Notes: generated by a model not told the origin, from the letters alone. DNA of 64,000 bases from Fidelibacterota bacterium (GCA_016845065.1 JAERTG010000142.1:1-64000); one strand, 5' to 3'; shown: positions 40,939 to 52,323, numbered from the stretch's first letter. Numbers and translations are program-made.

Positions 40939-42285
40939 CTATTTGAGATAAACCATCTTGATGGTTTGGCTGAACTCCCTGGCCTCAAGACGTGCAAAAT
41001 ACACCCCTGTACTTACTGGATTGCCAGATTCATTCAGACCGTTCCACAGTACTTCATAGTTTCCTGGTGGTTTTTCTTTGTTGAGGAGCTTCATCACTTC
41101 CTCACCGCGAATATCGAACACAGTCAGAGTGATTTTTGATTGTTCTGGTACAGAATATCCGATGGTTGTTACTGGATTGAAGGGGTTAGGGTAGTTTTGT
41201 AATAACGAATACCTCACTGGTACAGCGGTGAGGTCTTCAACCACTACCATACCAAATTCGTATGCCCCCATATCTGGAGCTACGCCATCGTATTCGCCTG
41301 GAGGGATGTCAATCAGCGTATCATCTTCCCAAACAAAAAATGCCGTACCAGCATCTATGCAGACGGAACCATTTGATAGCCGATAGATACCTTCCTCCTC
41401 TGCGAATCCAGGATCAAGAGTCAGATTACCTTCCAGGTCATTTACAGTATCAACCGAAACAATATTATCGACAAGCGTGTAAGCATAAGTGACTGTTCCC
41501 AACTGAAAAATTGACAAATGATCCTCATGCTGAATCGAATTAACTATTTCTAACAGTGAACCACGACTGGAACCTTGTATAGACGCAACATAGGGGCCAC
41601 CCATCCACGATGAGTATGTATTATTATCAGCTATTGTTGTGGAAGTTATCTGTAATTGTGTACTGTCGCAAAAAATGGCAGTTCCAGAGCCACGTTCATC
41701 GCTTCCGATATCTCTACAATCATTCTCTACAATTAGACATCTATTGATTGCTCCATTTGCTCCATTTCCAAAATAGATACCCCCGCCATTGTTGACAGAC
41801 CTGTTTCCGCGAATTACTACATCATGAAGAGCAATCGCAGCGTTTTCTTCACAATAAATACCACCACCATTATCTGTGCTGACATTGTATTGGATGGCAC
41901 AATGTGAGAAAGAGACTCTCGAGCCGGGTCCACAGTATATACCACCTCCGTTGATTGTTGAAAAGCCATCCCTTATCGTGAGGCCAATTATTTCAACATG
42001 CTTATCCGAATCATTTTCAATAGTTATGATGGGTTCGTCATAAAAGCCAGTCAACTGTGTCAACCACTGCACATCATCCCCGAATATTCTCTCTGATCCC
42101 AATACTAGGCTTTTATCCTGAATTAATATATTCCCTATATGACTACCTGTACCGAGGAGTATCGTATCACCATCCACTGCGGTCTCAATCCCGTCCTGGA
42201 TTGTTGGCCAATCCTCGGGAATGCGGATTATCGTCGCAAAAAGTGATGTTACCCCAAGTAGAAATAATACGATGATTCGCTTCAT
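40939..42285 (-). CDS. Secreted right-handed beta-helix protein with T9SS sorting domain
   Basis: Signal peptide MKRIIVLFLLGVTSLFAT, then a parallel beta-helix (about 20-250) with repeated NGGGIYCGxGSxVSFSHCxI and NNGGGIYFGNG rungs of the polymorphic-outer-membrane/pectate-lyase fold. A choice-of-anchor-Q-like end (CIDAG ... DIPPGEYDGVAPDMGAYEFG) is followed by a sorting domain ending FSQTIKMVYLK. The frame runs up to a GTG at 42306, but the ATG at 42285 has GGGGAGGA before it and opens the signal peptide. No catalytic residues of pectate lyases are evident. About 448 residues, the smallest of the surface set. Confidence 0.85.
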   Translation of the reverse strand: MKRIIVLFLLGVTSLFATIIRIPEDWPTIQDGIETAVDGDTILLGTGSHIGNILIQDKSLVLGSERIFGDDVQWLTQLTGFYDEPIITIENDSDKHVEIIGLTIRDGFSTINGGGIYCGPGSRVSFSHCAIQYNVSTDNGGGIYCEENAAIALHDVVIRGNRSVNNGGGIYFGNGANGAINRCLIVENDCRDIGSDERGSGTAIFCDSTQLQITSTTIADNNTYSSWMGGPYVASIQGSSRGSLLEIVNSIQHEDHLSIFQLGTVTYAYTLVDNIVSVDTVNDLEGNLTLDPGFAEEEGIYRLSNGSVCIDAGTAFFVWEDDTLIDIPPGEYDGVAPDMGAYEFGMVVVEDLTAVPVRYSLLQNYPNPFNPVTTIGYSVPEQSKITLTVFDIRGEEVMKLLNKEKPPGNYEVLWNGLNESGNPVSTGVYFARLEAREFSQTIKMVYLK

Positions 42286-42350
42286 AGATCCTCCCCTTGA
42301 ACTCACGAATATGTTTAGTCATAAATTAAGAGTTTGGATGGAGTTCGACT

Positions 42351-42391
42351 ATCACAGATGGAACCAATCCTTGCACGGAGGGAACATTTGG
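42351..42391. repeat. 41-bp repeated element, copy 2
   Basis: Identical to 39599-39639 over 41 bp and in the same orientation. It lies about 65 bp upstream of the beta-helix gene ATG, within the likely promoter zone. Confidence 0.8.
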
Positions 42392-42438
42392 GCGAAAACG
42401 ACCGGATTGTGAGTCTTAATTGCCGGAACCCTACATAG

Positions 42439-42465
42439 AAAAAAGCCCCAGACATAGTCTGAGGC
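42439..42465 (-). terminator. Rho-independent terminator of the M6 protease gene
   Basis: Same hairpin as 33168-33195 (GCCTCAGA/TCTGGGGC), here followed by six T on the minus strand. It lies 28 bp after the M6 protease stop. Confidence 0.85.
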
Positions 42466-42493
42466 TTGATGCTTATTGATTTATGTTTTTAAG

Positions 42494-45232
42494 CTATTTC
42501 AGGTAGACCATTTTTATAGTTTGTGTGAAATCACCTGCTTCCAGACGGGCAAAGTACAATCCTGTACTCACTTGATAACCTGATTGATCCAGACCATTCC
42601 ATTGAACCTGATAACGTCCGGATGTTTGCTCGCCATTGGTAATACTGGCGACTTCTCGACCAGATATATCATACACTTTCAAGGATACGTCTACCCCAGC
42701 TGGTATTGTGTAGTGAATGGTTATGCTTGGATTAAAAGGATTGGGATAGAAATCGCTAATTCCAGCTTGTAGGGGCTTGGGCACATTTTCGGGGTCAACA
42801 CCTACATAATCCACTTCAAACCAAGTCAGGAATCTTGACATTAAGTCTGCCCGGGCTTCCCAGGCATCACCTTCAAGTGGTGCCAGTGCTTCAAATCCAA
42901 AGGCCATAAAGATAGTTTTATACCCATTTTGAATTGTCGTGGTACCAGCTGTTTGATACCCTGATAAGGGATATTGAAATAATGAATGACTGTGTGACAG
43001 GGAAGTCACTAGATCAGGACTGGTCTGATTTTCAGCCCCAAAATAACTATTGGCTATGTATTGATCTTCCGCACTCATGATTTCATGTTGTGGATCACCA
43101 AAAACATAGATGAGATTGTCCAGCGATTCAGAATAAACCGCTCCACAATATTCACTGAGAAAAGCTGCCTGAGCCTCATCCCCATCAGCCAGGTCCTGTC
43201 CGGATAGCAACAATCTGCCTCCTGCATCCTGATAGCTGGTCAGCAGGTCTATAACCGCTTGGTTCAATGGTGTTTCCGTATTTCCGGTGTACCATACAAC
43301 TTGTGGCTTGGCCAATAACCACTCCTCCTGAGGTAAACCATCTCTGGCTATATCCCAAACTGCGTATACAAGATCATTGTCCTGTATTGCCCGAAGATAG
43401 TATTCCTGGACATCTGCATCACCTGATATAGCACCATCAGCATCAATCAAAGCTACTTGAGGATCTCCAATGACTATCTCAAATGCTAAGGTATCTATGG
43501 TTCCTGATGTGGTGTTGCTCACTGCAATCCTGAGATTCGTCGTACCCTTCTCAAAGGTTGAAGCCAGCGTAAAATCCAGGGATGAATTGGCGAGAGCAGA
43601 TGTGTTGGTGGGAATATCATCAAAACTGATCTCCGAGTTGGTAAACGTAAATACCGGGTTATCAGGTATTAGGGTGGCTGATATTCCTGTTGTCAATACC
43701 CCATAATTCACCAGCTCCAACCAAATCTGGCCACTTTCGTCAGGTGAAAGGAAACCATCATCATTCTCATCTGTATAGGTCATATCGGCTATATACAGAT
43801 GGGGAAATGCCTCGGTTACTTCGATGGAAGCAGACATAATGGAGTCGGAATCAGAAATATTAAAAATAGCAACCTGCGAGTTTTGCCCAGCATCACTCAT
43901 GGAGGATGGATAGGTCTCGAAATCGAAAAGGCGGTTGCCACTTGTTCCAGGCCAGGGATGTCCGGCAGTGGTACCACCACCAAAACCACTGGCTGGTTCA
44001 ACATCAACTAATCGATTCTCTTCATCGCTATTGCTCCACCTGGTGTTATTGATGTGATAAACCATAAGACCAGTACCTGCAAGATATTGATCTGTACCCA
44101 GGACCTGGCGATTTTCAACGAGAAAATACTCACGAGCTACAGTAGAATCCTGGCTAAAACCCCCATGATTTAGAAAACTCAGCTCACCGTTGGTCCACAA
44201 CTTTAGGACATGTCCAGTTCCTACGACTGGAGGTATTAAAATACCATCCATATTGGTATCTGGAACAACAGGTATAACCCATCCCATCATTTCCTTGCAC
44301 CAGGCGGACATATGAGCTGGGCTACTCGGAGAGGTCCAGGACCCACCTGACATGAGACACCAATTCCCTATTCCATCCGAACTACCATCTGTATCATAGA
44401 GGTCAGGGAGTCCAAGTGCATGACCAAATTCATGGGAGAACACACCAATTTCAATCAAGTCCCCCGTTCCATTTTCAGCAGGCTGTATAATATAATTGTT
44501 AACCGTTATGGGATTTCCATTGGCTCCAATATCATTGGTTTCATAGGCTTGACCTGTACCAGAGGCACCTGAATAAGACCAACTATGAGACCAGATACGA
44601 TTATCCACACCTCCATCTTCAGCACCTATACCGGAATGAACAAAAAATACTGCATCTACCTCGCCATCATCATCACCAGAATTGGGAATTCCATCATCAC
44701 CATCATTATCGTATTGTGTGAAATCTATCTCAATATCAGAAGCATCAAGTGACTCCTGCAGAAAATCACCGACTCCACCATCCCACCCATTATCAACTCC
44801 TCCGTAGTGATGGCCTGTCTGACTGAGCTCATACCAACCATATACTGAACCAGAAACATGAAATTGACCCAGTGACATTTCCTCGTAGTGTTCAGTCATG
44901 GTAATGCTGGGCCAGGGTCCATCAAAAAGTTCTCGTTGAAGCAAATTACCAGCATTGGCATCATCATCATAATCAGAATATGAACCCATGATAACGGGAA
45001 AACTCGCATAGACATCTTCTCTCAGATCTCGGGTACCGTTTACCTCATGCTGGATATTGGCATCTCTAATGCGACGCATCTTGGCGGCTAAACCACCTTC
45101 ATTGTAAGTTTCAGCCATGATTGTTGCTTGCTGAATGACTCCCTGTGGAGGGATCACGCCTGGTTTTGGTGGAGCAATGGCCATGACAGTGCTTATTCCC
45201 ACAATACCAATTAGATTCAATTTTTTAAACAT
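42494..45232 (-). CDS. Secreted M6 family metalloprotease with T9SS sorting domain
   Basis: A 912-residue protease of the immune-inhibitor-A group. Signal peptide at 1-20. The zinc motif is HEFGHALGLPDLYD at 267-280 (H267, E268, H271), with the PDLYD extension diagnostic of M6. Calcium-type acidic loops (DNDGDDGIPNSGDDDGEVD) precede it. A CARDB/Ig-like part (~480-590), an uncertain alpha/beta segment (~590-800, DUF4350/glutamine-amidotransferase-like fold suspected) and a sorting domain ending FTQTIKMVYLK follow. The ATG has AGAAGG upstream. Probably degrades extracellular protein for nutrition; substrate not evident. Confidence 0.9.
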   Translation of the reverse strand: MFKKLNLIGIVGISTVMAIAPPKPGVIPPQGVIQQATIMAETYNEGGLAAKMRRIRDANIQHEVNGTRDLREDVYASFPVIMGSYSDYDDDANAGNLLQRELFDGPWPSITMTEHYEEMSLGQFHVSGSVYGWYELSQTGHHYGGVDNGWDGGVGDFLQESLDASDIEIDFTQYDNDGDDGIPNSGDDDGEVDAVFFVHSGIGAEDGGVDNRIWSHSWSYSGASGTGQAYETNDIGANGNPITVNNYIIQPAENGTGDLIEIGVFSHEFGHALGLPDLYDTDGSSDGIGNWCLMSGGSWTSPSSPAHMSAWCKEMMGWVIPVVPDTNMDGILIPPVVGTGHVLKLWTNGELSFLNHGGFSQDSTVAREYFLVENRQVLGTDQYLAGTGLMVYHINNTRWSNSDEENRLVDVEPASGFGGGTTAGHPWPGTSGNRLFDFETYPSSMSDAGQNSQVAIFNISDSDSIMSASIEVTEAFPHLYIADMTYTDENDDGFLSPDESGQIWLELVNYGVLTTGISATLIPDNPVFTFTNSEISFDDIPTNTSALANSSLDFTLASTFEKGTTNLRIAVSNTTSGTIDTLAFEIVIGDPQVALIDADGAISGDADVQEYYLRAIQDNDLVYAVWDIARDGLPQEEWLLAKPQVVWYTGNTETPLNQAVIDLLTSYQDAGGRLLLSGQDLADGDEAQAAFLSEYCGAVYSESLDNLIYVFGDPQHEIMSAEDQYIANSYFGAENQTSPDLVTSLSHSHSLFQYPLSGYQTAGTTTIQNGYKTIFMAFGFEALAPLEGDAWEARADLMSRFLTWFEVDYVGVDPENVPKPLQAGISDFYPNPFNPSITIHYTIPAGVDVSLKVYDISGREVASITNGEQTSGRYQVQWNGLDQSGYQVSTGLYFARLEAGDFTQTIKMVYLK

Positions 45233-45404
45233 ATAGGCCTTCTCGATTGAATGTCAATTTGGATCACTATTTTTTTTGCAATAGCAATAAGGATGATTTA
45301 TCTCATCAAATCTAGTCCCAGCTTATCAGTTTCAAAGATTTCAATATTTACAAGAAGATTTCATTACGATATTTCTAGATCCTTGCTTTTTACCCTACCC
45401 CTTA

Positions 45405-45433
45405 AAAAAGCCCCAGGCCAACACCCAGGGCTT
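45405..45433 (-). terminator. Rho-independent terminator of the PKD/beta-helix gene
   Basis: AGCCC-AGG-CC...ACCC-AGGGCT arms give a GC-rich hairpin with six T following on the minus strand. It lies 25 bp after the stop at 45458. Confidence 0.75.
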
Positions 45434-45457
45434 TCCTTGTTTGGAGTGATTCGATTA

Positions 45458-48400
45458 TTACTTCAGGAAAAGCATCTTGATTACTTCTGTATCATGTCCA
45501 GCATTCAGCCGACTGAGGTATAGCCCGGTGGCAACAACTTGACCAGCGTCATTTGTACCATCCCAGTTGTACTGATACCAACCTGCAGACTTTGCCCCTG
45601 AGAATAGCGTTTTGATCAGATTACCCTGAACATCATAAATATTCAGAGAGAGATCGGAGGTCTCAGGAAGCCCAAAACTTATTGTAGTGGTTGGATTAAA
45701 GGGATTGGGAAAATTTTGGTCAAGCACAAAATCGTCAGGTAATATCTCATTGATAATGGAGACTGTTGTGACAGATATTTCCTCACTGAATCCACCCTCA
45801 TTTCCATGAATATCCTGAGCGGATATCTGGTAGAAATAGGTCTCATCCAGACTCACATCCACATCTATGAAAGTTGTTGTGTTGCTCTCACCAATCATAG
45901 ATTGCGAATCAGGTACAAAACCTGATGTCAAGTCTCGGTAGATTTTATAATGACTCAGATCATCATCAGTAACTGTATTCCAGGTCAAATAAATCTGTCC
46001 CTCCTCGTTGAAAACGGCCATTGGACCCATGGGGACACCGGGATATATGTTGTCAACGGAGTATCCAGAATCGATCTCTGACTCATAGAGAATGGTGATT
46101 GCTGGTGGATGGGCAGAAATCATAAACCTACTCCAGAAGATTCCATTGTCTGTGGAATCACCGTTGGTGGGAGCAAGAAAGGTGTATTCATCAGTCTGGA
46201 TGGCTGGGACGGTAGCCAAAATATCCCAATCTTCCTGACTGTCATCATGACCCCATACTTGATAATAGCTAATACCAGCGGAATCATCCAGAGCACTGGC
46301 TGACCAGGAAACAAAAACCCAGCCACCTTGGTCTTCTGGAACATCTGAAATGGATGTGATCATGGGGCTGTTTGAAGGGAATACTTCGATGTAGTCAGTC
46401 TTCGTTATTGCATCAGTCCCAAGACTATTTGTTATGGCCAACGTCACTGAATAAACTCCTGAAGTCTGATATACCCATTGTGGGTTTTGCTGCTCAGAAT
46501 CTATGCTCCCATTGTTATCAAAATCCCATGCCCAGGATAGACTGTCCCCTTGCGATTGATCAATAAAATGTACCGTAAGAGGAGCTTCTCCAGAAGTTAT
46601 GTCAGCCTCAAATTCAGCTGTAAAAGGTAAATATCCAACACCACTTAATTCAATGGTGGAAGGTGCATCACCTAAAAAGTTAGCACTCCACAATAAAAGT
46701 TCAGCCGTAATTGAATCACCTGTAGTCGGATCAAACTGGATGGTGAAACTTGCGTAGGAGAAAGGCTCAACCGTAAGTGGAAATATGCTGGATTGATCGA
46801 TTAAGCTAAAATCTGGATGACTGAACGATGCACTATCCAGGATAATAGCTTCCTCGCGGAAATTGTACAATTTCCAATCGATTGTTTGTTCACGGACGTC
46901 AACAGTACCAAAATCGTGGCTATTGAAATTTGCAGCTAATCCATTCCCACTATATGCACCCATATCCGCAAGTGACTCATCATTGTCTAAATAAACCACA
47001 TCAGGATTTCCAGCATCGATGCAAGGTGATCCAGACTGAAGTTGATAATTATCGTTAGCTGAATCCATGAATAGTGGATCTGCATCGATATTTCCCTCTA
47101 ACCAATCAACTCCACCATAAACACCAGCCTCACCACCTTCAACATCTGAGTAAACGATGGACGAAGGAAGCGCGCTGGCAACGTTCTCAAGTCCACCATT
47201 GTCCCATACAATTGAATTTTGCAAACTCATGTCGCCAGACATATCAAGGCCTCCTCCTCGACCGGAACCAACAAAAGTATTGTTACTGATTGTTATTCCC
47301 GAGAGTAAACCACTTGAATTGGCGATAAGTAGCCCTGCACCATTGCCCCACGCATTTTCAACACCGGCAATATTATTGAGTACCATTGAGTTAGTCATAT
47401 AAATGCTAGAGGACCAGCTATGCAAAGCACCACCCCCGTAGCTGGCATAATTGCCATTGAATTCAACGCTATTCAGCCACAGTTGGGAACTATTTATGGA
47501 ATAAATCCCTCCTCCTCCGTAGGAAGACCACTCGTCGGACTCATCTACTGCTAAATTGTTGCTAATGATCACGTCCGATAGTTGCATCTCTGCATTCATA
47601 CAAAAAATCCCACCACCATCCTGGACACTACTATTGCCATCTATGAGGACATTTTCAAGCACCGCCACGACATTATCCCTTAGAAATATTCCACCACCGC
47701 CATCATGCCAATATTGGGTTGTGTCTACCGAATTACTTGCAACAGTACTGTTTCGGATTACCAGCTCAACTCCTCCAACTGAACCGTAGCAGTGTATACC
47801 ACCCCCACTTGAAGCTGAATTCTCACTCACTACAACATTATCTGATAAATGAAGTGAAGATTCATCCCAGCAATAAATACCACCGCCTTCATTGGCCGAA
47901 TTACCTGCAATGTTCGCATTGGATATCTCTACATCAGAATCGTAGGATATATAGACACCACCCCCAGACCAAACCGCCTCATTCCCAGTAATTGAAGCAT
48001 TATTCAGGGTTACGTAGGAATGAGATATAAAAACTCCGCCCCCCAGAGCCCCCCAACCTGCGTCATTATTAGCAGTGTTATTTGTTGCAGTAAAATTGGC
48101 GAAGTTTCGAGGTGTTTGATTGTGGGCAACTTCCCAGAAGTATAGCCCTCCTCCCTCGCGAGCGTCATTGTTTTCTATGATCAAATTTTCTGTTGAACTT
48201 CCTCCAGTCCATGAGCTATTCCAACTGCAATAAATACCACCACCTGTACCAACTGCGGTATTTCCACGAACTATCACATTGTCTAGGGTAACATTTCCAC
48301 CAAGGTAGATTCCACCGCCAGAACCAGATGAAGTGTTGTCTTCTATAACAACATTTGTCAGTGTTGCCCTCCCATAAAGTAGTATACCACCACCATTTTC

Positions 48401-48820
48401 GTTGCTGGTTGAGTTGCCAGTTATGATAAGATCACTTAGAACCGGATTAGTTTCCCCAAGGCAGGAAATTCCACCCTGTCCACCAGCAATGGTGAATCCA
48501 GCGAAGATAACAGTCGAATCCACTCCCCATTCAAACGTCACAACTCTGCCAGTGCCCCCTCCATTGATACTGGTTTGGTATATATCTAAAGTATCACCTG
48601 TGATGATAAACATCGAACCAACGACCAAGTTTTGGACACTACTATTTAGAACCAAATTTTCCTCATATACTCCGGGAGAAACCAGGAGTGTATCTTGCCA
48701 TACAAAGTTGTCCAGGGCGGATTGAATATTGTCATAATCTCCTGGCACATATGCGATTGATGCCCAGCTAAGATTTGCGAGTATTAAAACTAAATTTGTT
48801 TTTGTGATAAACTTAATCAT
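45458..48820 (-). CDS. Secreted beta-helix / PKD / fibronectin-like protein with T9SS sorting domain
   Basis: A 1120-residue surface protein. Signal peptide at 1-20. A long right-handed beta-helix (about 30-590) shows many GGGIYxxxxSxxxLxNxxIxxN rungs. Then come a choice-of-anchor-D-like domain (about 605-700), a PKD domain (about 705-790; PLTVHFIDQSQGDSLSWAWD), a fibronectin-like segment (about 930-1020) and a sorting domain ending TEVIKMLFLK. PKD and fibronectin modules are usual in secreted glycan- or protein-binding proteins. GAGG precedes the ATG. It shares the segment SxDxGWxxLxxVPAxxxxxYxFxAxTxGDS with the next gene upstream, a sign of paralogy. Confidence 0.85.
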   Translation of the reverse strand: MIKFITKTNLVLILANLSWASIAYVPGDYDNIQSALDNFVWQDTLLVSPGVYEENLVLNSSVQNLVVGSMFIITGDTLDIYQTSINGGGTGRVVTFEWGVDSTVIFAGFTIAGGQGGISCLGETNPVLSDLIITGNSTSNENGGGILLYGRATLTNVVIEDNTSSGSGGGIYLGGNVTLDNVIVRGNTAVGTGGGIYCSWNSSWTGGSSTENLIIENNDAREGGGLYFWEVAHNQTPRNFANFTATNNTANNDAGWGALGGGVFISHSYVTLNNASITGNEAVWSGGGVYISYDSDVEISNANIAGNSANEGGGIYCWDESSLHLSDNVVVSENSASSGGGIHCYGSVGGVELVIRNSTVASNSVDTTQYWHDGGGGIFLRDNVVAVLENVLIDGNSSVQDGGGIFCMNAEMQLSDVIISNNLAVDESDEWSSYGGGGIYSINSSQLWLNSVEFNGNYASYGGGALHSWSSSIYMTNSMVLNNIAGVENAWGNGAGLLIANSSGLLSGITISNNTFVGSGRGGGLDMSGDMSLQNSIVWDNGGLENVASALPSSIVYSDVEGGEAGVYGGVDWLEGNIDADPLFMDSANDNYQLQSGSPCIDAGNPDVVYLDNDESLADMGAYSGNGLAANFNSHDFGTVDVREQTIDWKLYNFREEAIILDSASFSHPDFSLIDQSSIFPLTVEPFSYASFTIQFDPTTGDSITAELLLWSANFLGDAPSTIELSGVGYLPFTAEFEADITSGEAPLTVHFIDQSQGDSLSWAWDFDNNGSIDSEQQNPQWVYQTSGVYSVTLAITNSLGTDAITKTDYIEVFPSNSPMITSISDVPEDQGGWVFVSWSASALDDSAGISYYQVWGHDDSQEDWDILATVPAIQTDEYTFLAPTNGDSTDNGIFWSRFMISAHPPAITILYESEIDSGYSVDNIYPGVPMGPMAVFNEEGQIYLTWNTVTDDDLSHYKIYRDLTSGFVPDSQSMIGESNTTTFIDVDVSLDETYFYQISAQDIHGNEGGFSEEISVTTVSIINEILPDDFVLDQNFPNPFNPTTTISFGLPETSDLSLNIYDVQGNLIKTLFSGAKSAGWYQYNWDGTNDAGQVVATGLYLSRLNAGHDTEVIKMLFLK

Positions 48821-48885
48821 ATCAGAACCTCACTTATATTTGCCTTCATCACTCCCATTTTGAGCTGTTGAGATATCATAGATAA

Positions 48886-51800
48886 CTATTTCAGAAGGAT
48901 CATCTTACGTGTTCTGGAGAACTGATCAGTATGCAGCCGATATACGTAAATTCCGGATCCCACGGTTTTGCCGTGATTGCCAATCCCATTCCAGAACGTT
49001 GTTTTATATCCTGGATCCTGGATTTCATCTACCAATGTCTTTATTTCACGTCCATTAAGGTCATATACAACCAATTGAACCCAGCTCTGCTGTGGTAAAT
49101 CGTAATTCAGAATAGTAACGGGATTGAAGGGGTTGGGATAATTCTGATGCAGTGCAAATACTTCAGGTATCGCATGGGGGTCAATTGAAACAATCATTGC
49201 TGAGAGCTCCTCGCTCGACTCACTCTCGTTCCCATGTGCATCGACAGCTGTTAGTTGATAATAGTAGTTTACATCATCGTCAATCAAGGAATCAGTGAAG
49301 CCGGTTGCATTAAGTTCAGCGAAGGGATCTAAAACAATGAGATCAAAATTTTCCTCCAGACTTCGATATAACCTGAAGTATTGAAAATCCTCATCAACTG
49401 GTTCATCCCACGCAAAATCCAGGTGATTTTCTGACGATATTTCAAATACAAACCCTGTTGGTATGGCAGGAGCCAGATTATCCACAGAATAACCCTGAAG
49501 CATTTCGGATTCATAATAAACTTCTGGATCGTTAGTATGAGCAGTAACCATAAATTCCGTCCAGGATATTCCTGAATCGCTGGAATCTCCAAGGGTGTGC
49601 GCTGTGAAATAATAGGTTTGTACCTCGAGAGCAGGAACATCACCTAATGATACCCAGCCGCTATCTGATACAAACTCCCATACCCCATAATTGGTAATCC
49701 CGCCCATAGCATCCAAGCCGCTAGCATCCCACTGCAACTCTACCCAACCGCCCTGATCGTAAGGAACATCCTGAATTGATGTCAACCGGGGTGTTGGATC
49801 AATAACACTGGCCATCAAGGGTACAATGACATTGCCTCCATTACTCTCGACATTCAAATTAGTTGAGAAATCACCTGCAGAATCAGCGAGAAAGGTTACT
49901 TCCAGCATTATCGTATCTGCAGGTATTATCGCAAAGCTGGCTGTATCAACCTCAAAACTGCTTGAATCGTCCCCACTTGAATGAATCGAAAGCACCTGTA
50001 GGTCAGCTGTTCCCGTATTTGTTAGCGAGATATAATCAGAGGCGGACTCCGTAATGAGAAGTTGCCCCATATCCACGTGATCTGTTAATAGAGTTAAAAC
50101 ACCTATGGGTGGATACTCACCAGCACCCACCAGGTTTATCGATGCGGACCCAGCATCACTTTCAATATGCAAAAGAGCTTGATAAGCCACTGCAGAATCA
50201 GGTGTAAATTCGATCTCCAAGAAAGCACTATCCCCTGGTGATAGGGAAAAACCAGTAGTTTCCACGTTGAAACTATTAGAGTCCACCCCTCCTATATTGA
50301 TAGTTGACACCTCTAAATCTGAGAGGCCTTCATTGTAAATGATTAACTCTTGAATCGCGCTCTGTTCTAGATAGGTATTACCAAAATCTATTAAATCGGT
50401 TGATATATCAAATACAGCAGGACCAAAAGGTGGATCAATTATTCGAGTTGGATCATCTGAGGCCATCGTATCGTCAGCTCCCAGTGTTGCATTGTGAACA
50501 GAAACATTGGTTTGGCTATCAAACGCCCTCTGTCCAGATTCCTTATTGAATTTCCAATACCCGATGAAGCCACTCTCATCACCCACCAATTCACTTTGAT
50601 AATTGTCTAGAATATCGATCTGTGACCGAGCTATGTTCCATATCCTGATTTCATCCATCATTCCGGCAAATTCGCTGGTGGAGTTATGTCTGCCAAAATC
50701 GAGCTGACCCGTCAGCACAGGGGTTGTACCTGGGTCATTGAACATTGATAGCGTCTGATCTATTCCATTCACATATACTTTAGCATCTCCGGCAGCTGTT
50801 CCCGATTTTACAAATGCCAGATGTACCCATTCACTAACAGTAGTTGAAACAGATCCAAAATCACCGGCTACCAGATTGCTGCCTGCACCAGTCCGAAATT
50901 GTGGACTGCCCTGGCTTGTTACCAGGAAATAGAAAAGATTGTCATTTGCACCACCCATTAGGTGGCCAAAACCGAGACCGGGGTGATCCAGTTTTACCCA
51001 AAGTTCAACTGTGAACGTATCCAATTCAGAAAATATTTGAAGTCCATCGTTGATGCTACAGAAGTCCTCAGATCCATCAAAGGCGAGCTGACGGTTCTGG
51101 TCAGAGGCTGCTACCCCGTTTCCTGACAAACTGACGCTGCCATTACCACCATCGCTTTCCACATCTAATTGGGCGGTAAACTCACCCAGGTCGTCAGGCA
51201 TGAATTCCACATATAGAATTGCACTATCACCTGGAGACAGGCTGAATGTTGATTCATCCACACCAAAGTTTGTTGGGTCAGTACCACTAATAGCTATTGA
51301 AGTAATGTTTAAATCGGCCGATCCTGCATTCATAATGATTGCGGTCTGTGTGGAAAATCCACCGATTAGATTGACACCATAGGTTATGGACAAGGGCGAC
51401 AGATGCAGTAGTGGGACAGCTTCAACAATGTCTGATCCCCACCAGGGTCTAAAATCATCATAGTCTGAATTTGTAGTAATGTTTGTTTGATTGCTACCAT
51501 CACTATCCATCACAAACACTTGATTATCTCCGTTCAAGTTAGAACTATAGGCGATCTGAGTACCATCCGGCGACCAAGATGGGAATGCTTCTGAGAAACC
51601 AGAATTATTTGACAAATTGACCAGATTTGAGCCATCGAGATCAATTTTCCAAACATTCCAAAATGTTGCTGAGGAGGACGTTTTGGAATGGAAAATGAGC
51701 TGGGTGCCATCTGGTGACCAACTCGGATTTTCTTCCCAGGCAATTGATGTGTTGGTCAAGTTGACCTTATTTGCTCCGTCAGCTGCATCCATCAACCAGA

Positions 51801-52323
51801 TATTGGAGTTACCACCATTGTCAGATCGATAAGCTAATTGAGTACCATCTGGCGACCATACGGCTCCATAACACCAACCCTCGTATCCAGAAACACCTGT
51901 AAGTCTGGTTTGATTACTGCCATCAGCATCCATGATGAATACTTCTGTTCGTCCATGTTGATAATTGAAGTATGAAATTTTGCTGTCATCTGGTGAATAC
52001 ACCGCACCCTGATCACCGAAGGTATTGTTGGTCAATTGAATTACATTTGATCCATCGGCATCCATGACATAGATTTCTTCGTCACCATCCCTATTTGAGT
52101 TAAACAGAATTTTAGATCCATCAGATGAAAGACTCGGGTAATAGTCTGAATTACCATTGTTAGTGAGGTTGACTTGATTTGAACCATCTGAGTCCATGGA
52201 GTATATTTCGTTATTCCCATCCCTGTCGGACATAAAGACAATTTTAGCGTCAATTGGCTGAAGGCAAAGTGTGAGAATAATTATTCCGCGAGTTATGGAA
52301 TTATTGAATGATTTCCTGAACAT
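48886..52323 (-). CDS. Secreted PD40-propeller / choice-of-anchor-D / LamG protein with T9SS sorting domain
   Basis: A 1145-residue protein. Signal peptide at 1-26. Residues ~27-300 form a TolB-like six-bladed PD40 propeller, each blade carrying [33 protein letters not shown]. A choice-of-anchor-D domain (~320-405), a LamG domain (~415-595, [13 protein letters not shown] ... [18 protein letters not shown]), two more anchor-D domains (~610-870), a fibronectin-like unit (~950-1050) and a sorting domain ending [10 protein letters not shown] follow. AAGGAGG precedes the ATG at 52323. It lies 65 bp upstream of the PKD/beta-helix gene with no terminator seen between, so the two may be cotranscribed. 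Confidence 0.85.
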   Translation of the reverse strand: MFRKSFNNSITRGIIILTLCLQPIDAKIVFMSDRDGNNEIYSMDSDGSNQVNLTNNGNSDYYPSLSSDGSKILFNSNRDGDEEIYVMDADGSNVIQLTNNTFGDQGAVYSPDDSKISYFNYQHGRTEVFIMDADGSNQTRLTGVSGYEGWCYGAVWSPDGTQLAYRSDNGGNSNIWLMDAADGANKVNLTNTSIAWEENPSWSPDGTQLIFHSKTSSSATFWNVWKIDLDGSNLVNLSNNSGFSEAFPSWSPDGTQIAYSSNLNGDNQVFVMDSDGSNQTNITTNSDYDDFRPWWGSDIVEAVPLLHLSPLSITYGVNLIGGFSTQTAIIMNAGSADLNITSIAISGTDPTNFGVDESTFSLSPGDSAILYVEFMPDDLGEFTAQLDVESDGGNGSVSLSGNGVAASDQNRQLAFDGSEDFCSINDGLQIFSELDTFTVELWVKLDHPGLGFGHLMGGANDNLFYFLVTSQGSPQFRTGAGSNLVAGDFGSVSTTVSEWVHLAFVKSGTAAGDAKVYVNGIDQTLSMFNDPGTTPVLTGQLDFGRHNSTSEFAGMMDEIRIWNIARSQIDILDNYQSELVGDESGFIGYWKFNKESGQRAFDSQTNVSVHNATLGADDTMASDDPTRIIDPPFGPAVFDISTDLIDFGNTYLEQSAIQELIIYNEGLSDLEVSTINIGGVDSNSFNVETTGFSLSPGDSAFLEIEFTPDSAVAYQALLHIESDAGSASINLVGAGEYPPIGVLTLLTDHVDMGQLLITESASDYISLTNTGTADLQVLSIHSSGDDSSSFEVDTASFAIIPADTIMLEVTFLADSAGDFSTNLNVESNGGNVIVPLMASVIDPTPRLTSIQDVPYDQGGWVELQWDASGLDAMGGITNYGVWEFVSDSGWVSLGDVPALEVQTYYFTAHTLGDSSDSGISWTEFMVTAHTNDPEVYYESEMLQGYSVDNLAPAIPTGFVFEISSENHLDFAWDEPVDEDFQYFRLYRSLEENFDLIVLDPFAELNATGFTDSLIDDDVNYYYQLTAVDAHGNESESSEELSAMIVSIDPHAIPEVFALHQNYPNPFNPVTILNYDLPQQSWVQLVVYDLNGREIKTLVDEIQDPGYKTTFWNGIGNHGKTVGSGIYVYRLHTDQFSRTRKMILLK

